Positions 17,810 to 27,163 are shown, numbered from the stretch's first letter. The stretch is 47,110 nucleotides of DNA from Prevotella sp. UBA5379 (GCA_002409785.1 DHOX01000033.1:1-47110); one strand, 5' to 3'. Notes: generated by a model from the letters alone, not told the origin. Numbers and translations are program-made.

Positions 17810-18511
17810 ATGGCAAAAGTATTAGTCACAGGAGCCAATAAAGGAATCGGCTTCGCTATCAGTAAACAGTTAGGGCTCTGCGGATGGCATGTACTCGTAG
17901 GAGCTCGTAGCCGGGAAAGAGGAGAAAAAGCGGTCTGCCGCCTGAAGGCCATGGGGGTCAAAGAGGTGGAATGGGTTGAGGTCAACCTTTCTGATTTAGA
18001 GGCTATCCGACGTTCCGTAAAGTTAATTAAAGACAGTCACCCGGATCTGGAAATGCTGGTTAACAATGCCGGGATACCCGGGAACATGGAATGTGCAAGT
18101 TATGAGTCTGACATGGAAGACATCATCGAAACGGTAAAGGTGAACTATATCGGCACCTACGCCCTGACAAAAGGGCTTGTCCCTGTCATCGCCAGAAACC
18201 GTGGAAGGATCGTTAACATCACCGTCCCTACCAGCGTCAACCCTTATTGGAATCCGCTGGCCTACAAAGCCAGTAAGGCTGCCCAGAATGTGATGACCGC
18301 TACCATGGGTTTTGACTTTGACAAAAACAAGGTTCCGGTAGAGATTTTCTGCGTTCATCCCGGACCTACCACTACCGACCTGAATGGCAATATGACAGGG
18401 GAAGGATTTCATACCCCGGAGGTCGTCGCCGGAAAGTTCATGGAGATCATCAACGACGGGAAACGTCACCAGGGTGAATTCATAGAGATCTTCCCCATCG
18501 TATCTGCCTGA
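17810..18511 (+). CDS. Short-chain dehydrogenase/reductase (classical SDR)
   Basis: The 233-residue protein is a classical SDR. The cofactor-binding glycine motif is TGANKGIG at 7-14, the stabilising NNAG is near 84-87, and the catalytic tyrosine and lysine are Y152 and K156 in YKASK. The arginines of GARSRERGEK after strand beta-2 favour NADP(H). It resembles carbonyl-reductase-like SDRs, but the substrate cannot be predicted. It lies just past the etf terminator and has no obvious promoter match in the 32-nt gap, so read-through or an atypical promoter must drive it. It converges on the MscS-type channel gene, with a shared hairpin at 18530-18561. Confidence 0.88.
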   Translation: MAKVLVTGANKGIGFAISKQLGLCGWHVLVGARSRERGEKAVCRLKAMGVKEVEWVEVNLSDLEAIRRSVKLIKDSHPDLEMLVNNAGIPGNMECASYESDMEDIIETVKVNYIGTYALTKGLVPVIARNRGRIVNITVPTSVNPYWNPLAYKASKAAQNVMTATMGFDFDKNKVPVEIFCVHPGPTTTDLNGNMTGEGFHTPEVVAGKFMEIINDGKRHQGEFIEIFPIVSA

Positions 18512-18529
18512 TCACTGTACAGCAAGGAG

Positions 18530-18561
18530 ATGCCCTGTTCCGCAAGTGAGCGGACGGGCAT
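18530..18561. terminator. Hairpin between convergent SDR and channel genes
   Basis: ATGCCC and CCGC on the left pair with GCGG and GGGCAT on the right, with small internal mismatches and a 6-nt loop. It lacks a T-run on either strand, so termination is likely but not certain. Confidence 0.45.
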
Positions 18562-18581
18562 GTCCTCAATTAATTCAATAT

Positions 18582-19742
18582 TCACTGCATGGGGAATTGC
18601 TGGTAAATCGTCAGGCCATAATCCCTTGCTATGGAGTAGACATAGTCCATGATGTCCGCCAGATGCTCCTCATAAAGTTTCCAGTCCTTTATTTTCAAGA
18701 AGAAATAAAACTCTACAGGAACGCCGCACTGGGTAGCCTCCAGCTCGCGGACCATCACCATCATTTCACTGTTCACATCATCACGCCTCATGAGGAATTC
18801 CTCCATGGCACGGCGGAACAGTCCCATATTCGTAACCTTCTTCTCATCGTCCACGAATTTAATACTCCGGAAATCGAAGTAAACGGCTCGCTTGATACGG
18901 CGGCCGGGACTTTGTTCCATTCCGATCCAGTTCTGGAAACTCCCGTTAATCAATGCTTGAGGCGAGATCGTAACTATCGTATTATCAAAATTCTGTACCT
19001 TGACCGTAGAGAGCGACATTTCCTTGACAACACCGTCAACAGTCGTATCCGGGACTGTGATCCAGTCGCCGACATGAATCATATCATTACTCGTCAAGCG
19101 CACTCCTGAGACCAGTCCTTCAATGGTATCCTTGAAAACGAGCATGAGCACGGCCGAGGTCGCGCCCAGTCCGGCAAAGAGCGCCATCGGACTCTTGTTG
19201 AGTAAGATGGCGATGATCACGACAAAGGCTATAAAGACCATCAAGATCTTCAGCACCCCGCAGAACGATTTCAGATATTGGCGGGTGGAAGACCGTCGGC
19301 TGATTATTTCCAGTTGATTGAAAGAATCAATAAACACGACTGCCGTGCGGGTGGTCATGACAACGATATAAATGGCTGTCAGACGGGTCAGGATGACACG
19401 GATGGAAGGAAACTGGTAGAACACCATCGGCAAGAGTTTCCAGACGACAATGGCCGGAACAATCCGGCAGGCACTGACCAGGACTCTCTCGTTGAATAAG
19501 ACCGAATCCCATTTCGCTGTTGTTTTCCGGGTGATGCTCATGATCAGGGGGACAAGGGTCTTCCGGCAGATCACATAGAACAGCCAGGCCAGGAATGCGG
19601 TCACGAGAATGAGTAGGACATGTCGCAAGACAGGGACGGCAGGGCCATGAATCCCCGTGAGGGAAATCATCTGCTCGACAAAAATTCTGATCCTTTCCAA
19701 CCAGATATGAGAACTCACTAATTTATGAACTTGCAAGACCAT
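18582..19742 (-). CDS. MscS-family mechanosensitive ion channel
   Basis: The 386-residue membrane protein has several transmembrane helices in its first 190 residues (for example LRHVLLILVTAFLAWLFYVI and ILMVFIAFVVIIAILL) and then the MscS domain. The pore-lining stretch is ALFAGLGATSAVLMLVFKD, with the small-residue packing of MscS TM3. The beta domain reads DMIHVGDWITVPDTTVDG...VQNFDNTIVTISPQALING. The extended cytoplasmic end resembles the YbdG/MscM subgroup more than E. coli MscS. Such channels open under membrane tension and release solutes during osmotic downshock. It is downstream of the PBP4-type gene by 78 bp on the same strand. Confidence 0.92.
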   Translation of the reverse strand: MVLQVHKLVSSHIWLERIRIFVEQMISLTGIHGPAVPVLRHVLLILVTAFLAWLFYVICRKTLVPLIMSITRKTTAKWDSVLFNERVLVSACRIVPAIVVWKLLPMVFYQFPSIRVILTRLTAIYIVVMTTRTAVVFIDSFNQLEIISRRSSTRQYLKSFCGVLKILMVFIAFVVIIAILLNKSPMALFAGLGATSAVLMLVFKDTIEGLVSGVRLTSNDMIHVGDWITVPDTTVDGVVKEMSLSTVKVQNFDNTIVTISPQALINGSFQNWIGMEQSPGRRIKRAVYFDFRSIKFVDDEKKVTNMGLFRRAMEEFLMRRDDVNSEMMVMVRELEATQCGVPVEFYFFLKIKDWKLYEEHLADIMDYVYSIARDYGLTIYQQFPMQ

Positions 19743-19820
19743 AGTAAAAAATTAAGAATGAAAGGGACAAAGGGACATCATGTATTTCCAAAACAAGACA
19801 AGAATCCCCCGGCATAAGAT

Positions 19821-21092
19821 TTATTGAGGAGAACAGAGTGATATACAGACGCGGTCCTGAAAGGCTCTCGCATTGACCGCATGCATCACCCCCTGGTTAA
19901 GGATGGCGAAACAGAGCAGGTGACTGTTGGCTGCCGTACAATAGCCTGCGAGAGAGACCACTCCGGTCTCGGTGCCCGTCTTTGCATGCACGTTCCCCCG
20001 TGTAAAAGCATTATGCATCCGGTGTTCCAGTGTACCGTCCACGCCCATAATGGGAAGTGCCGGATGCAGATGCATATAGATATTATCATTCTGATAAGCA
20101 TATCTCAGCAAACGTACCAGCAACTCAGGCGTAATATAATTATAGAGTGACAGACCGCTTCCGTCAGCCAACCGGTAACGGGAAGGATCCAGACCTATTT
20201 TCTCGATCAGTTTCCGTTCCACAGCCCTTGCGCTCTTTGCTGACGCAGGATGATTGCCGGTGGAAGCAGCTACTTGATAATATAGTGATTCCGCATAAAG
20301 ATTATCACTTTCCTTAAGCATCCTGACCAGGATCTGATCCAGGCTGTGGTAACGCGTACAAACCGTGAAGGCATCATCCGGACAACGCTTCGTACCTGTG
20401 GAAAACGGTGAAAAGATCACACCTGATTCACGGAGCCTGGAGATAAAACGGTCCATGAACTGGTCCTTTCCGGAGATCAGAAGAGGAGAAAGCGTAGGAT
20501 TGTCATCATCCCAGCACCATCCTTCGCCATAAAGGTTGGTGTCTTTCATTGACTTGTCTGCATAGATGGAACCATGGATGGAATCCACTCCCATCTCCTT
20601 CAAGTTGGAGATGAAAGCTGACAGGTCATCAGAATTGAACCGGGGATCCATCCCTCCCACTAAATATACATCTCCCGTAAGGGTGTGGTTCTCTATCTTG
20701 CCGGTGTATCTTAACTGGGTCTTAAACTGGTAGGAACCTCCCAGACGGTCAATAGCCGTAATCGCGGTCAGCAGTTTCAGGCAAGAAGCAGGACGCATCA
20801 TCTGGAATTCATTTTTCTCGAAGATGCATGAATCTGCCGTAAGATCCCATACCATCATCCCTACCTGGGAAGTCTGGAACATCTTGTTCTCCAGCAGTTT
20901 GTTGATCTTTTCCTGCACTGATTTCGGCCATGGCAGATTTGTGACAGTATCCGTATTGACGGAATCAGACCATGCCGAATCCTCCTTGACCTCCTCATTA
21001 TTCTCTATATTTTCATCAATGACCTGAGCTTCCGCCGGCACGAGCATCACGGTCATCACCAGCAAAAGTAAACATCTCAAATTTTTCATCAT
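19821..21092 (-). CDS. dacB: D-alanyl-D-alanine carboxypeptidase/endopeptidase (PBP4, family S13)
   Basis: The 423-residue secreted penicillin-binding protein has a signal peptide at about 1-22 (basic start, LLLLVMTVMLVPAEA). The three serine beta-lactamase-fold motifs are present: SxxK as S103-C-L-K106, SxN as SDN in KESDNLYAESLYY, and KTG in HAKTGTETGVVSLAGY. The large insertion between motifs 1 and 2 (about residues 135-245) is typical of PBP4. It trims or cleaves peptidoglycan cross-links in the periplasm. It lies between the small membrane-protein gene and the MscS channel gene, all on one strand with short gaps, so a shared transcript is likely. The adjacent second ATG at 21089 is an equally good start. 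Confidence 0.93.
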   Translation of the reverse strand: MMKNLRCLLLLVMTVMLVPAEAQVIDENIENNEEVKEDSAWSDSVNTDTVTNLPWPKSVQEKINKLLENKMFQTSQVGMMVWDLTADSCIFEKNEFQMMRPASCLKLLTAITAIDRLGGSYQFKTQLRYTGKIENHTLTGDVYLVGGMDPRFNSDDLSAFISNLKEMGVDSIHGSIYADKSMKDTNLYGEGWCWDDDNPTLSPLLISGKDQFMDRFISRLRESGVIFSPFSTGTKRCPDDAFTVCTRYHSLDQILVRMLKESDNLYAESLYYQVAASTGNHPASAKSARAVERKLIEKIGLDPSRYRLADGSGLSLYNYITPELLVRLLRYAYQNDNIYMHLHPALPIMGVDGTLEHRMHNAFTRGNVHAKTGTETGVVSLAGYCTAANSHLLCFAILNQGVMHAVNARAFQDRVCISLCSPQ

Positions 21093-21162
21093 CCTATATT
21101 ATTCATTTATTGAATGTCCGGAACACGCGATCCCCTTCGGATCCATGTACAAGAACCATCCT

Positions 21163-21603
21163 TCATCTCTCCTGGCTCACACACCGTTTCTTCAGCTCAG
21201 ACAGGAAGCCCTCCTCTTCTACCGGCATTACTGCCTCCATTCTCTTTCCAGATCCATACACCAACAGAAGATAATGGTTCAGTCCAAACACGGTTTTCAT
21301 ACGAGTCACCTCCTGGAGTTCCCTCAAGGGAATGGATTTATTAATTGAAAACCTGCCCTTATTGATGATCAGTATCTCCTGTTCCTTCCCAGGTGTCCCC
21401 GCTCCGACCTTATGAAAAGTGTAAGTCGTATGGATAACCCGTTCGATCATGCATAAAATAAGCACCATAAGCAATGTACCGATCAACGCATGCTTTTCCC
21501 AAAAGAAATAAAAGGTGAGAATCGAAAATAGAACGATACCACTCATAGCTCCTATCGTAAAACGATGATGAAATGTCTTGTCCATTACCTTTTTTCTTTT
21601 CAT
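21163..21603 (-). CDS. Small membrane protein with a PH-like domain
   Basis: The 146-residue product has two hydrophobic helices at about 18-34 and 39-56 (IGAMSGIVLFSILTFYFF; ALIGTLLMVLILCMIERV), followed by a beta-rich segment of about 80 residues. Its pattern (EILIINKGRFSINKSIPLRELQEVTRMK...YLLLVYGSGKRMEAVMP) resembles bacterial PH-like domains found after membrane anchors. No catalytic residues are expected. A -7 match at 21665-21672 suggests this gene opens a transcript that continues into dacB and the channel gene. The family call is by pattern only. Confidence 0.6.
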   Translation of the reverse strand: MKRKKVMDKTFHHRFTIGAMSGIVLFSILTFYFFWEKHALIGTLLMVLILCMIERVIHTTYTFHKVGAGTPGKEQEILIINKGRFSINKSIPLRELQEVTRMKTVFGLNHYLLLVYGSGKRMEAVMPVEEEGFLSELKKRCVSQER

Positions 21604-21664
21604 TCAGACCGAACAGAAATACACTCACTGGAAACCTGAACGGCGACATAGATGGTTACAAGTG

Positions 21665-21672
21665 CAAAATTA
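21665..21672 (-). promoter_or_regulatory. Candidate -7 element for the PH-like/dacB/channel unit
   Basis: TAATTTTG on the minus strand fits TAnnTTTG and would give a leader of about 55 nt. No -33 TTTG is seen at the right distance. Confidence 0.4.
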
Positions 21673-21808
21673 CAAAAAAATGCTCGTTTAAGCTCCCTTT
21701 TGTTCATTAATTACACTTTTTATATCCGTTTACCCCTTTTTCACCTCCATTCAGCCTCCACAGAATAAATCCCCGGCGATCAGCCTTTGCTGAAAGCAAC
21801 CGGAATGA

Positions 21809-22429
21809 TCATTTGATCTGCTTCAAAGCGAGTTTGACGACCTGCTCCACAGGGAGATCGGGCTGTTCAGCCATAATTGCCCTTACAACCTTATCGGAAG
21901 GTGCCGGAGAAAAACCGAGCATGGTCAATGCGCTCACGGCCTCATCCTTAATATCCATATTAATGGAACTCTTGCTGGTCCCGCCTGCGGGAATCTCATC
22001 GGTGATGCCCAGGCTGACGATCTTATCCTTGAGGTCCAGGATGATACGCTGAGCTGTCTTCAGTCCGATGCCCTTGACGCTCTTGAGCATTTTATCATTC
22101 CCTGTAGAAATAATATTGCACAGTTCGCCCGGAGAAGTAGAAGAAAGGATCATCCTGGCCGTATTGGCCCCTATACCGGACACGGTGATCAACAGGCGAT
22201 ACAGGTCACGCTCCTGACGAGTGTAAAAGCCGAAAAGGGTGAAAGAATCATCACGTCCTCCCGTCACGAGAGACTCATGGACGAAAAGTTTGACCTCCCG
22301 GTTTTTTAAACCCTGGACAGCCGTATACGTGTTCAGGGATATGTTCAGCGCAAAACCTACCCCTGAAGCCTCTACGACAGCCAGTGCAGGAGTTATTTCC
22401 GTAAGTGTACCTTTGACATAATCAATCAT
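21809..22429 (-). CDS. ruvA: Holliday junction branch migration protein RuvA
   Basis: The start at the ATG at 22427-22429 gives 206 residues beginning MIDYVKGTLTEI, which is the standard RuvA N-terminus and length. The same frame extends 56 residues further upstream, but that part is low-quality sequence overlapping the preceding gene. Domain I is an OB-fold (FVHESLVTGGRDDSFTLFGF), domain II has two helix-hairpin-helix motifs (LLITVSGIGANTARMIL; MLKSVKGIGLKTAQRIILDL), and domain III is the mobile three-helix RuvB-binding end. RuvA tetramers bind four-way junctions and load RuvB. It follows the metallophosphoesterase gene by 35 bp on the same strand. Confidence 0.96.
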   Translation of the reverse strand: MIDYVKGTLTEITPALAVVEASGVGFALNISLNTYTAVQGLKNREVKLFVHESLVTGGRDDSFTLFGFYTRQERDLYRLLITVSGIGANTARMILSSTSPGELCNIISTGNDKMLKSVKGIGLKTAQRIILDLKDKIVSLGITDEIPAGGTSKSSINMDIKDEAVSALTMLGFSPAPSDKVVRAIMAEQPDLPVEQVVKLALKQIK

Positions 22430-22464
22430 AATTTTCTTTTTAAAGTTCAGACCTATTATACATT

Positions 22465-23514
22465 TTATCCCTCCGCAGGCCGGTGCAGTTCGATGATCGG
22501 TATTTCCGGTGGATCCCCGAGGCGGAAGGGCATGGTGCCGCCGATGCCGGTCGAGACATACAACATACTTCCGTCCTCGGTATACTTTCCACCCCACTCA
22601 TGGTAGAACCATTTGACCGGGGAGAAATGGCCTATCCTCAGTTGTCCTGCATGGGTATGCCCGCTCAGTGTCAAGGCGATGTCCGTATGATGCAGGACCC
22701 CCATCCGCCAATGATGGGGATCATGGCTCAACAGGATCTTGAACATCCCCTCGGGTAATCCTTTCATTGCATGATCCAGATCACCATAGCTCTGAAAAGG
22801 TGGTCTGCTGATATTCTCCACCCCGATCACCGCTATCGTCGAATCCTCATCAGCAGGAGCATCCGGACAGGACTCCCCCCTTACACGACCGGCTGCCTCC
22901 TCCTGAGAATGACGAGCCACTTTTACCGGCCGGTGGATCAGGACATGATCGTTCAGAAGGAGTTTCCACCCCATCTTCTCTTCCAGATAATGGAGCACTT
23001 TCTGGTTCTTGCGGATATTTTCCTCGGAAGTATCCTTTCCATATTCACAATAATCATGGTTGCCCAGGACGGACAAGACTCCGTCGGGAGCATGAAGTCT
23101 GTCCAGGACAGTAGTAAAGGGGATGATCTCCTCCGCGCTGACATTCACCAGATCGCCCGTGAAGACGATCAGGTCCACCTTCTGCTTCTGCACCGTATCC
23201 ACCACTTTAGTGATGAAGGACCGGTTTTTCAGAAATGTGCCGATATGAATATCGGAAAGTTGAAGGATACGATAGCCCTCGAAAGCCTGGGGAAGAAGAG
23301 GAGAGACACAAGATACCCTCCTCACCTTGATATGGCGCCAGCCGATCAGTAACCCGTAAACGGCTATCAGGAATATGCATCCTGCGCCGATCACCCCCGG
23401 CAACCAGCCCAGAAAGGGCCATAAGATCAGGAAGACAAGACCGGGGATGCCAATAAAAAGGATGGCCCCGAAGATCCCTCTCACCAATGAATTATGATGT
23501 ATCGTCAATTTCAT
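22465..23514 (-). CDS. Membrane-anchored calcineurin-like metallophosphoesterase
   Basis: This 349-residue protein has about three N-terminal hydrophobic segments (residues 11-65), then a metallophosphoesterase domain with all metal motifs: LSDIHIG (DxH), VFTGDLVN (GD), LGNHDYCEYG (GNHD), LSHDPHHW (H) and LSGHTHAGQ (GHTH). This is the YkuE-like layout of membrane-attached phosphoesterases; relatives act on lipid-linked phosphates, but the substrate here is unknown. A charged linker of roughly 25 residues (about 206-230, rich in E, D, A and R) sits between the third and fourth motifs. It is upstream of ruvA with a 35-bp gap and a -7 match at 23537-23544. Confidence 0.88.
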   Translation of the reverse strand: MKLTIHHNSLVRGIFGAILFIGIPGLVFLILWPFLGWLPGVIGAGCIFLIAVYGLLIGWRHIKVRRVSCVSPLLPQAFEGYRILQLSDIHIGTFLKNRSFITKVVDTVQKQKVDLIVFTGDLVNVSAEEIIPFTTVLDRLHAPDGVLSVLGNHDYCEYGKDTSEENIRKNQKVLHYLEEKMGWKLLLNDHVLIHRPVKVARHSQEEAAGRVRGESCPDAPADEDSTIAVIGVENISRPPFQSYGDLDHAMKGLPEGMFKILLSHDPHHWRMGVLHHTDIALTLSGHTHAGQLRIGHFSPVKWFYHEWGGKYTEDGSMLYVSTGIGGTMPFRLGDPPEIPIIELHRPAEG

Positions 23515-23536
23515 AACCTGTTCGGATAATTCAATA

Positions 23537-23544
23537 CAAATATA
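23537..23544 (-). promoter_or_regulatory. Candidate -7 element for the metallophosphoesterase-ruvA unit
   Basis: TATATTTG on the minus strand, 23 bp upstream of the ATG, fits TAnnTTTG. The leader would be about 15 nt. No -33 box is evident. Confidence 0.45.
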
Positions 23545-23686
23545 GTGAATTCTTTGGAAAGGCCATCCTCACTGACTGGTTTTTATCAATTTTTCCGGAA
23601 AGGCCTGGTGATCCGGACATCCTGGGCCCGCCTGCGGGAACGAGCAGGCAACGGTATAAAGGGAACAGGAAAAATTATGGAATAAA

Positions 23687-23727
23687 TTTGTTTTTCTGTA
23701 TAAGTTAATGTATCTTTGCAAAGATAC
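23687..23727 (+). promoter_or_regulatory. dxs promoter with an 18-bp palindrome over the -7 box
   Basis: -33 TTTG at 23687-23690, 20-bp spacer, -7 TATCTTTG at 23711-23718. The -7 box is the left half of a perfect 18-bp palindrome (GTATCTTTGCAAAGATAC, 23710-23727). The minus strand therefore also carries a perfect TATCTTTG facing left, but without a -33 box. Leader to the dxs ATG is about 18-23 nt. Confidence 0.7.
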
Positions 23728-23741
23728 ATCCTTTCTAAAAA

Positions 23742-25667
23742 ATGCAGAATCAACATACATACGGACTTTTAGATAAAATCATTTATCCCAAAGATTTACG
23801 AAAACTCAGCATAGACCAACTCCCTGAGGTATGCAAGGAACTGAGAAAAGATATTCTTGACGAAGTATCAATCAATCCGGGACACCTGGCTTCTTCGCTC
23901 GGTGCCGTGGAAATAACGGTAGCCTTGCATTACGTATTCAACACTCCCGATGACCGGATCGTCTGGGATGTGGGGCATCAGGCCTACGGGCATAAGATTC
24001 TGACCGGCCGCAGAAAACTCTTCTACACGAACCGACAGTTGCACGGCATCCGCCCGTTCCCCTCTCCTTTGGAGAGTCCTTATGACACCTTCACCTGCGG
24101 GCATGCCTCCAATTCCATCTCGGCTGCACTGGGCATGGCCGTAGCCGCTAAGAAAACCGGGCATGAGAAACGGCATATCGTAGCCGTTATCGGAGACGGC
24201 GCAATGAGCGGGGGACTCGTTTTCGAAGGACTCAATAATGTGAGCTCCACGCCCAATGACCTGCTCATCGTCCTGAATGATAACGACATGAGCATTGACA
24301 GGGCCGTAGGGGGAATGGAGAAATATCTCCTGCGGCTGGATACATCGGATACCTATAACCGTCTCCGCTTCAAGGCGAGCAGATGGCTCTTTTCCAAAGG
24401 TTATCTGAACGAGAACCGAAGAAGGGGAATTATCCGGTTGAACAATGCCATCAAATCGGCCATCAGCCATCAGCAGAACATCTTCGAGGGAATGAACATC
24501 CGTTATTTCGGCCCTTATAACGGGCATGATGTGAAAGAACTTGTACATACCTTCCGTCAGCTGAAGGACATGAAGGGACCGAAATTACTGCACCTCCACA
24601 CCATCAAGGGAAAGGGTTACAAACCTGCTGAGAAATCGGCCACCGTCTGGCATGCCCCCGGGAAATTTGACATCCAGACCGGTTACCGGATCATCCAGGA
24701 CAGTACTGACCAGCCTCCAAAATTCCAGCAGGTGTTCGGAGAAACGCTGCTTGAACTGGCTAAAAGTAACCCCCGGATTGTGGGGGTGACCCCTGCCATG
24801 GCCCCCGGGTGCTCCATGAATATCATGCAGAAAGTCATGCCGGACCGTGTGTTCGATGTGGGAATTGCCGAGGAGCATGCCGTCACCTTCTCGGGGGGGA
24901 TGGCAAAGGACGGACTTCAGCCTTTCTGTAACATCTACAGTGCTTTCGCCCAAAGGGCTTATGATAATATCATCCATGATCTGGCTATTTTGAATCTGCC
25001 CGTCGTCCTCTGTCTGGACAGGGCAGGAATAGTCGGCCCTGACGGCCCTACACACCACGGCGTCTTTGATATGGCTGCACTGCGTCCGGTTCCCCATCTG
25101 ACCATCGCTTCTCCAATGAATGAACATGAACTGAGAAAACTCATGTATACGGCACAGTTGGAAGGCAAGGGGACTTTCGTGATCCGCTACCCGCGGGGAA
25201 GAGGCGTGCTCACCGACTGGCGCTGCCCCCTGGAAGAGATCCCCGTAGGAACGGGGAGGAAACTGAGGGACGGGAAGGATGTGGCTGTCCTCAGCATCGG
25301 TCCTATCGGCAACGATGTAGAAAGAGCCATTAATGATCTGGAACAGGACAAAGATCCTCTTGCGGCCAGAGCCTCTCTGGGAAAGGTAGCTCATTATGAC
25401 ATGCGCTTCCTCAAACCGCTTGATGAACAACTCCTGAAGGAGATCGCAGAAAGATTTTCCAAGATCATTACCATTGAAGACGGAGTGAAAGCCGGCGGAT
25501 TCGGCAGTGCTGTCCTGGAATGGATGAACGATCACGGATTCCATCCTGATATTCTGCGGATGGGCATACCGGATGAATTCGTAGAACACGGGACCGTGGA
25601 ACAGTTGCATCAGATTGTGGGCATAGATACGGAAAGTATTAAACAGAATATCGCAGCACTGCTGTAA
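23742..25667 (+). CDS. dxs: 1-deoxy-D-xylulose-5-phosphate synthase
   Basis: This 641-residue enzyme condenses pyruvate and glyceraldehyde-3-phosphate to DXP, the first step of the MEP isoprenoid pathway and a precursor for thiamine and pyridoxal phosphate. The thiamine-diphosphate motif is GDGAMSGG ... NDNDMSI at about 148-188. The pyrimidine domain has the conserved AEEHAVTFSGGMAKDGL with the catalytic glutamate, and DRAGIVGPDGPTHHG. The C-terminal transketolase domain is complete. It is followed on the same strand by trkA and trkH, a neighbour order commonly seen in Bacteroidales, though a hairpin at 25726-25757 may separate the transcripts. Confidence 0.97.
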   Translation: MQNQHTYGLLDKIIYPKDLRKLSIDQLPEVCKELRKDILDEVSINPGHLASSLGAVEITVALHYVFNTPDDRIVWDVGHQAYGHKILTGRRKLFYTNRQLHGIRPFPSPLESPYDTFTCGHASNSISAALGMAVAAKKTGHEKRHIVAVIGDGAMSGGLVFEGLNNVSSTPNDLLIVLNDNDMSIDRAVGGMEKYLLRLDTSDTYNRLRFKASRWLFSKGYLNENRRRGIIRLNNAIKSAISHQQNIFEGMNIRYFGPYNGHDVKELVHTFRQLKDMKGPKLLHLHTIKGKGYKPAEKSATVWHAPGKFDIQTGYRIIQDSTDQPPKFQQVFGETLLELAKSNPRIVGVTPAMAPGCSMNIMQKVMPDRVFDVGIAEEHAVTFSGGMAKDGLQPFCNIYSAFAQRAYDNIIHDLAILNLPVVLCLDRAGIVGPDGPTHHGVFDMAALRPVPHLTIASPMNEHELRKLMYTAQLEGKGTFVIRYPRGRGVLTDWRCPLEEIPVGTGRKLRDGKDVAVLSIGPIGNDVERAINDLEQDKDPLAARASLGKVAHYDMRFLKPLDEQLLKEIAERFSKIITIEDGVKAGGFGSAVLEWMNDHGFHPDILRMGIPDEFVEHGTVEQLHQIVGIDTESIKQNIAALL

Positions 25668-25725
25668 CGGGCGTGCTGCCCCGTTCGCTTCTCTGTAGTC
25701 AATCTGTTTATATTCAAAAAGGAAA

Positions 25726-25757
25726 AACAGGAGGATAGATCGGTCTGTCCTCCTGTT
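25726..25757. terminator. Hairpin downstream of dxs
   Basis: AACAGGAGGA at 25726-25735 pairs perfectly with TCCTCCTGTT at 25748-25757 across a 12-nt loop. The flanking T-run is weak on the plus strand (AATGATT) but good on the minus strand, so termination strength for dxs is uncertain. Confidence 0.55.
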
Positions 25758-25822
25758 AATGATTAACAAGGTGCCCACACCTATAATAATCTATTTATCA
25801 TTATAAAGCATTTTACAGTATT

Positions 25823-27163
25823 ATGAGGATTATCATTTCAGGCGCTTATGCCATAGGAACATACCTTGCCAAATTATTGTCCCGCAATGAAGAGGATATT
25901 ACCCTTATCGATGAGGATGCAGACCGACTGGCAGAGATCGGCTCCGACTATGACCTGCTCACGCTGGAGGCCAATCCCGGGAGCATCAGGACTCTGAAGG
26001 AAGCGGGAGCACCAAACGCGGACCTCTATATCGCCGTGACGAAAAGTGAAGCGCTCAACCTGAACACTTGTATCCTGGCAAAGGCCCTGGGCACAAAAAA
26101 AACCGTCGGAGAAATAGGAAACTCCGAATACATTGAACCCGAATCACAAAAGTTCCTGCAACGACTGGGCATTGATTCCGTCATTTTCCCGGAGGTGCTC
26201 GCCGCACAGGACATCAACAACGGCCTGAGAATGAGTTGGGTCCGGCAGCGCTGGGATGTACACGGGGGTGCCCTCGTTATGCTCGGCATCAAACTCCGGG
26301 ATAGTTGTGAGATTCTCAACCGACCCCTGAAAGATATCTGTGGCATGGGAGCACATTATCATATCGTTGCCATCAAACGCGGAGACGAGACCATTATTCC
26401 TTCGGGAAATAATAAACTGAAGACCTATGACCTGGCATATTTCATGACTACAAAGGACTATATCCCCTATATCCGGAAAATCGCTGGAAAGGAAAACTAT
26501 GAAGATGTCAGGAACGTCATGTTCATGGGAGGCGGTGAAACTGCCGTAAAAGCCCTCAACACGCTCCCGGAATACATGAATGCAAAAGTCATTGAAAATG
26601 ATAAAGAGCGTTGTAAAAGACTCAACGAACTTTTAGATGACAGGACACTGGTCATCCACGGTGACGGACGTGACGTCTCCTTACTGCAGGAAGAAGGTAT
26701 CTCCAGCACACAGGCTTTCGTGGCTCTCACGCCGAACACGGAAACGAATATCCTGGCCTGTCTCACAGCAAAGAGGATGGGGGTCAGGAAAACTGTGGCA
26801 ATGGTCGAAAACATTGATTATATCAGCATGGCAGAAAGCCTGGACATCGGAACGATTATCAACAAGAAAGTCATTGCGGCCTGCCATATCTATCAGATGA
26901 TGCTCGACGCAGATGTGATGGATGTCCAATTCCTGATGAATGCCAATGCAGATGTCGTCGAATTCATCCCTAAAGAGGGCTCCAGAGTCACCTTAAAACC
27001 AGTTTGCAAACTCGGACTGCCTCACGAAGCTACCATCGGCGGCCTTGTCAGAGAAGGAAAAGGAATGCTGGTATCCGGAAACACACAGATCCAGACCGGT
27101 GACGCAGTGATCGTTTTCTGCCATCATATTAACCTGAAGAAAATTGAAAAGTTCTTTATCTGA
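25823..27163 (+). CDS. trkA: Trk potassium uptake regulatory subunit TrkA
   Basis: The 446-residue cytoplasmic protein has the duplicated TrkA layout: two Rossmann (RCK-N) domains, each followed by an RCK-C domain. The first nucleotide-binding loop reads ISGAYAIGTYLAKLL at about 4-18 in place of the usual GxGxxG, a form expected in Bacteroidetes TrkA. The second reads MFMGGGETAVKAL near 234. TrkA binds NAD(H) or ATP and gates the TrkH channel encoded 31 bp downstream, so the pair forms a complete low-affinity potassium uptake system. Confidence 0.95.
   Translation: MRIIISGAYAIGTYLAKLLSRNEEDITLIDEDADRLAEIGSDYDLLTLEANPGSIRTLKEAGAPNADLYIAVTKSEALNLNTCILAKALGTKKTVGEIGNSEYIEPESQKFLQRLGIDSVIFPEVLAAQDINNGLRMSWVRQRWDVHGGALVMLGIKLRDSCEILNRPLKDICGMGAHYHIVAIKRGDETIIPSGNNKLKTYDLAYFMTTKDYIPYIRKIAGKENYEDVRNVMFMGGGETAVKALNTLPEYMNAKVIENDKERCKRLNELLDDRTLVIHGDGRDVSLLQEEGISSTQAFVALTPNTETNILACLTAKRMGVRKTVAMVENIDYISMAESLDIGTIINKKVIAACHIYQMMLDADVMDVQFLMNANADVVEFIPKEGSRVTLKPVCKLGLPHEATIGGLVREGKGMLVSGNTQIQTGDAVIVFCHHINLKKIEKFFI

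Noticed and set aside
22430..22597. 56-codon upstream extension of ruvA
   Set aside because: It overlaps the metallophosphoesterase gene, is rich in Arg/His with no RuvA similarity, and the internal ATG at 22429 gives the standard RuvA start.
24585..25778. Long minus-strand open frame (about 397 codons) antisense to dxs
   Set aside because: It lies wholly opposite a conserved enzyme gene, has no family character or promoter, and its composition follows dxs codon bias. Treated as a shadow frame.
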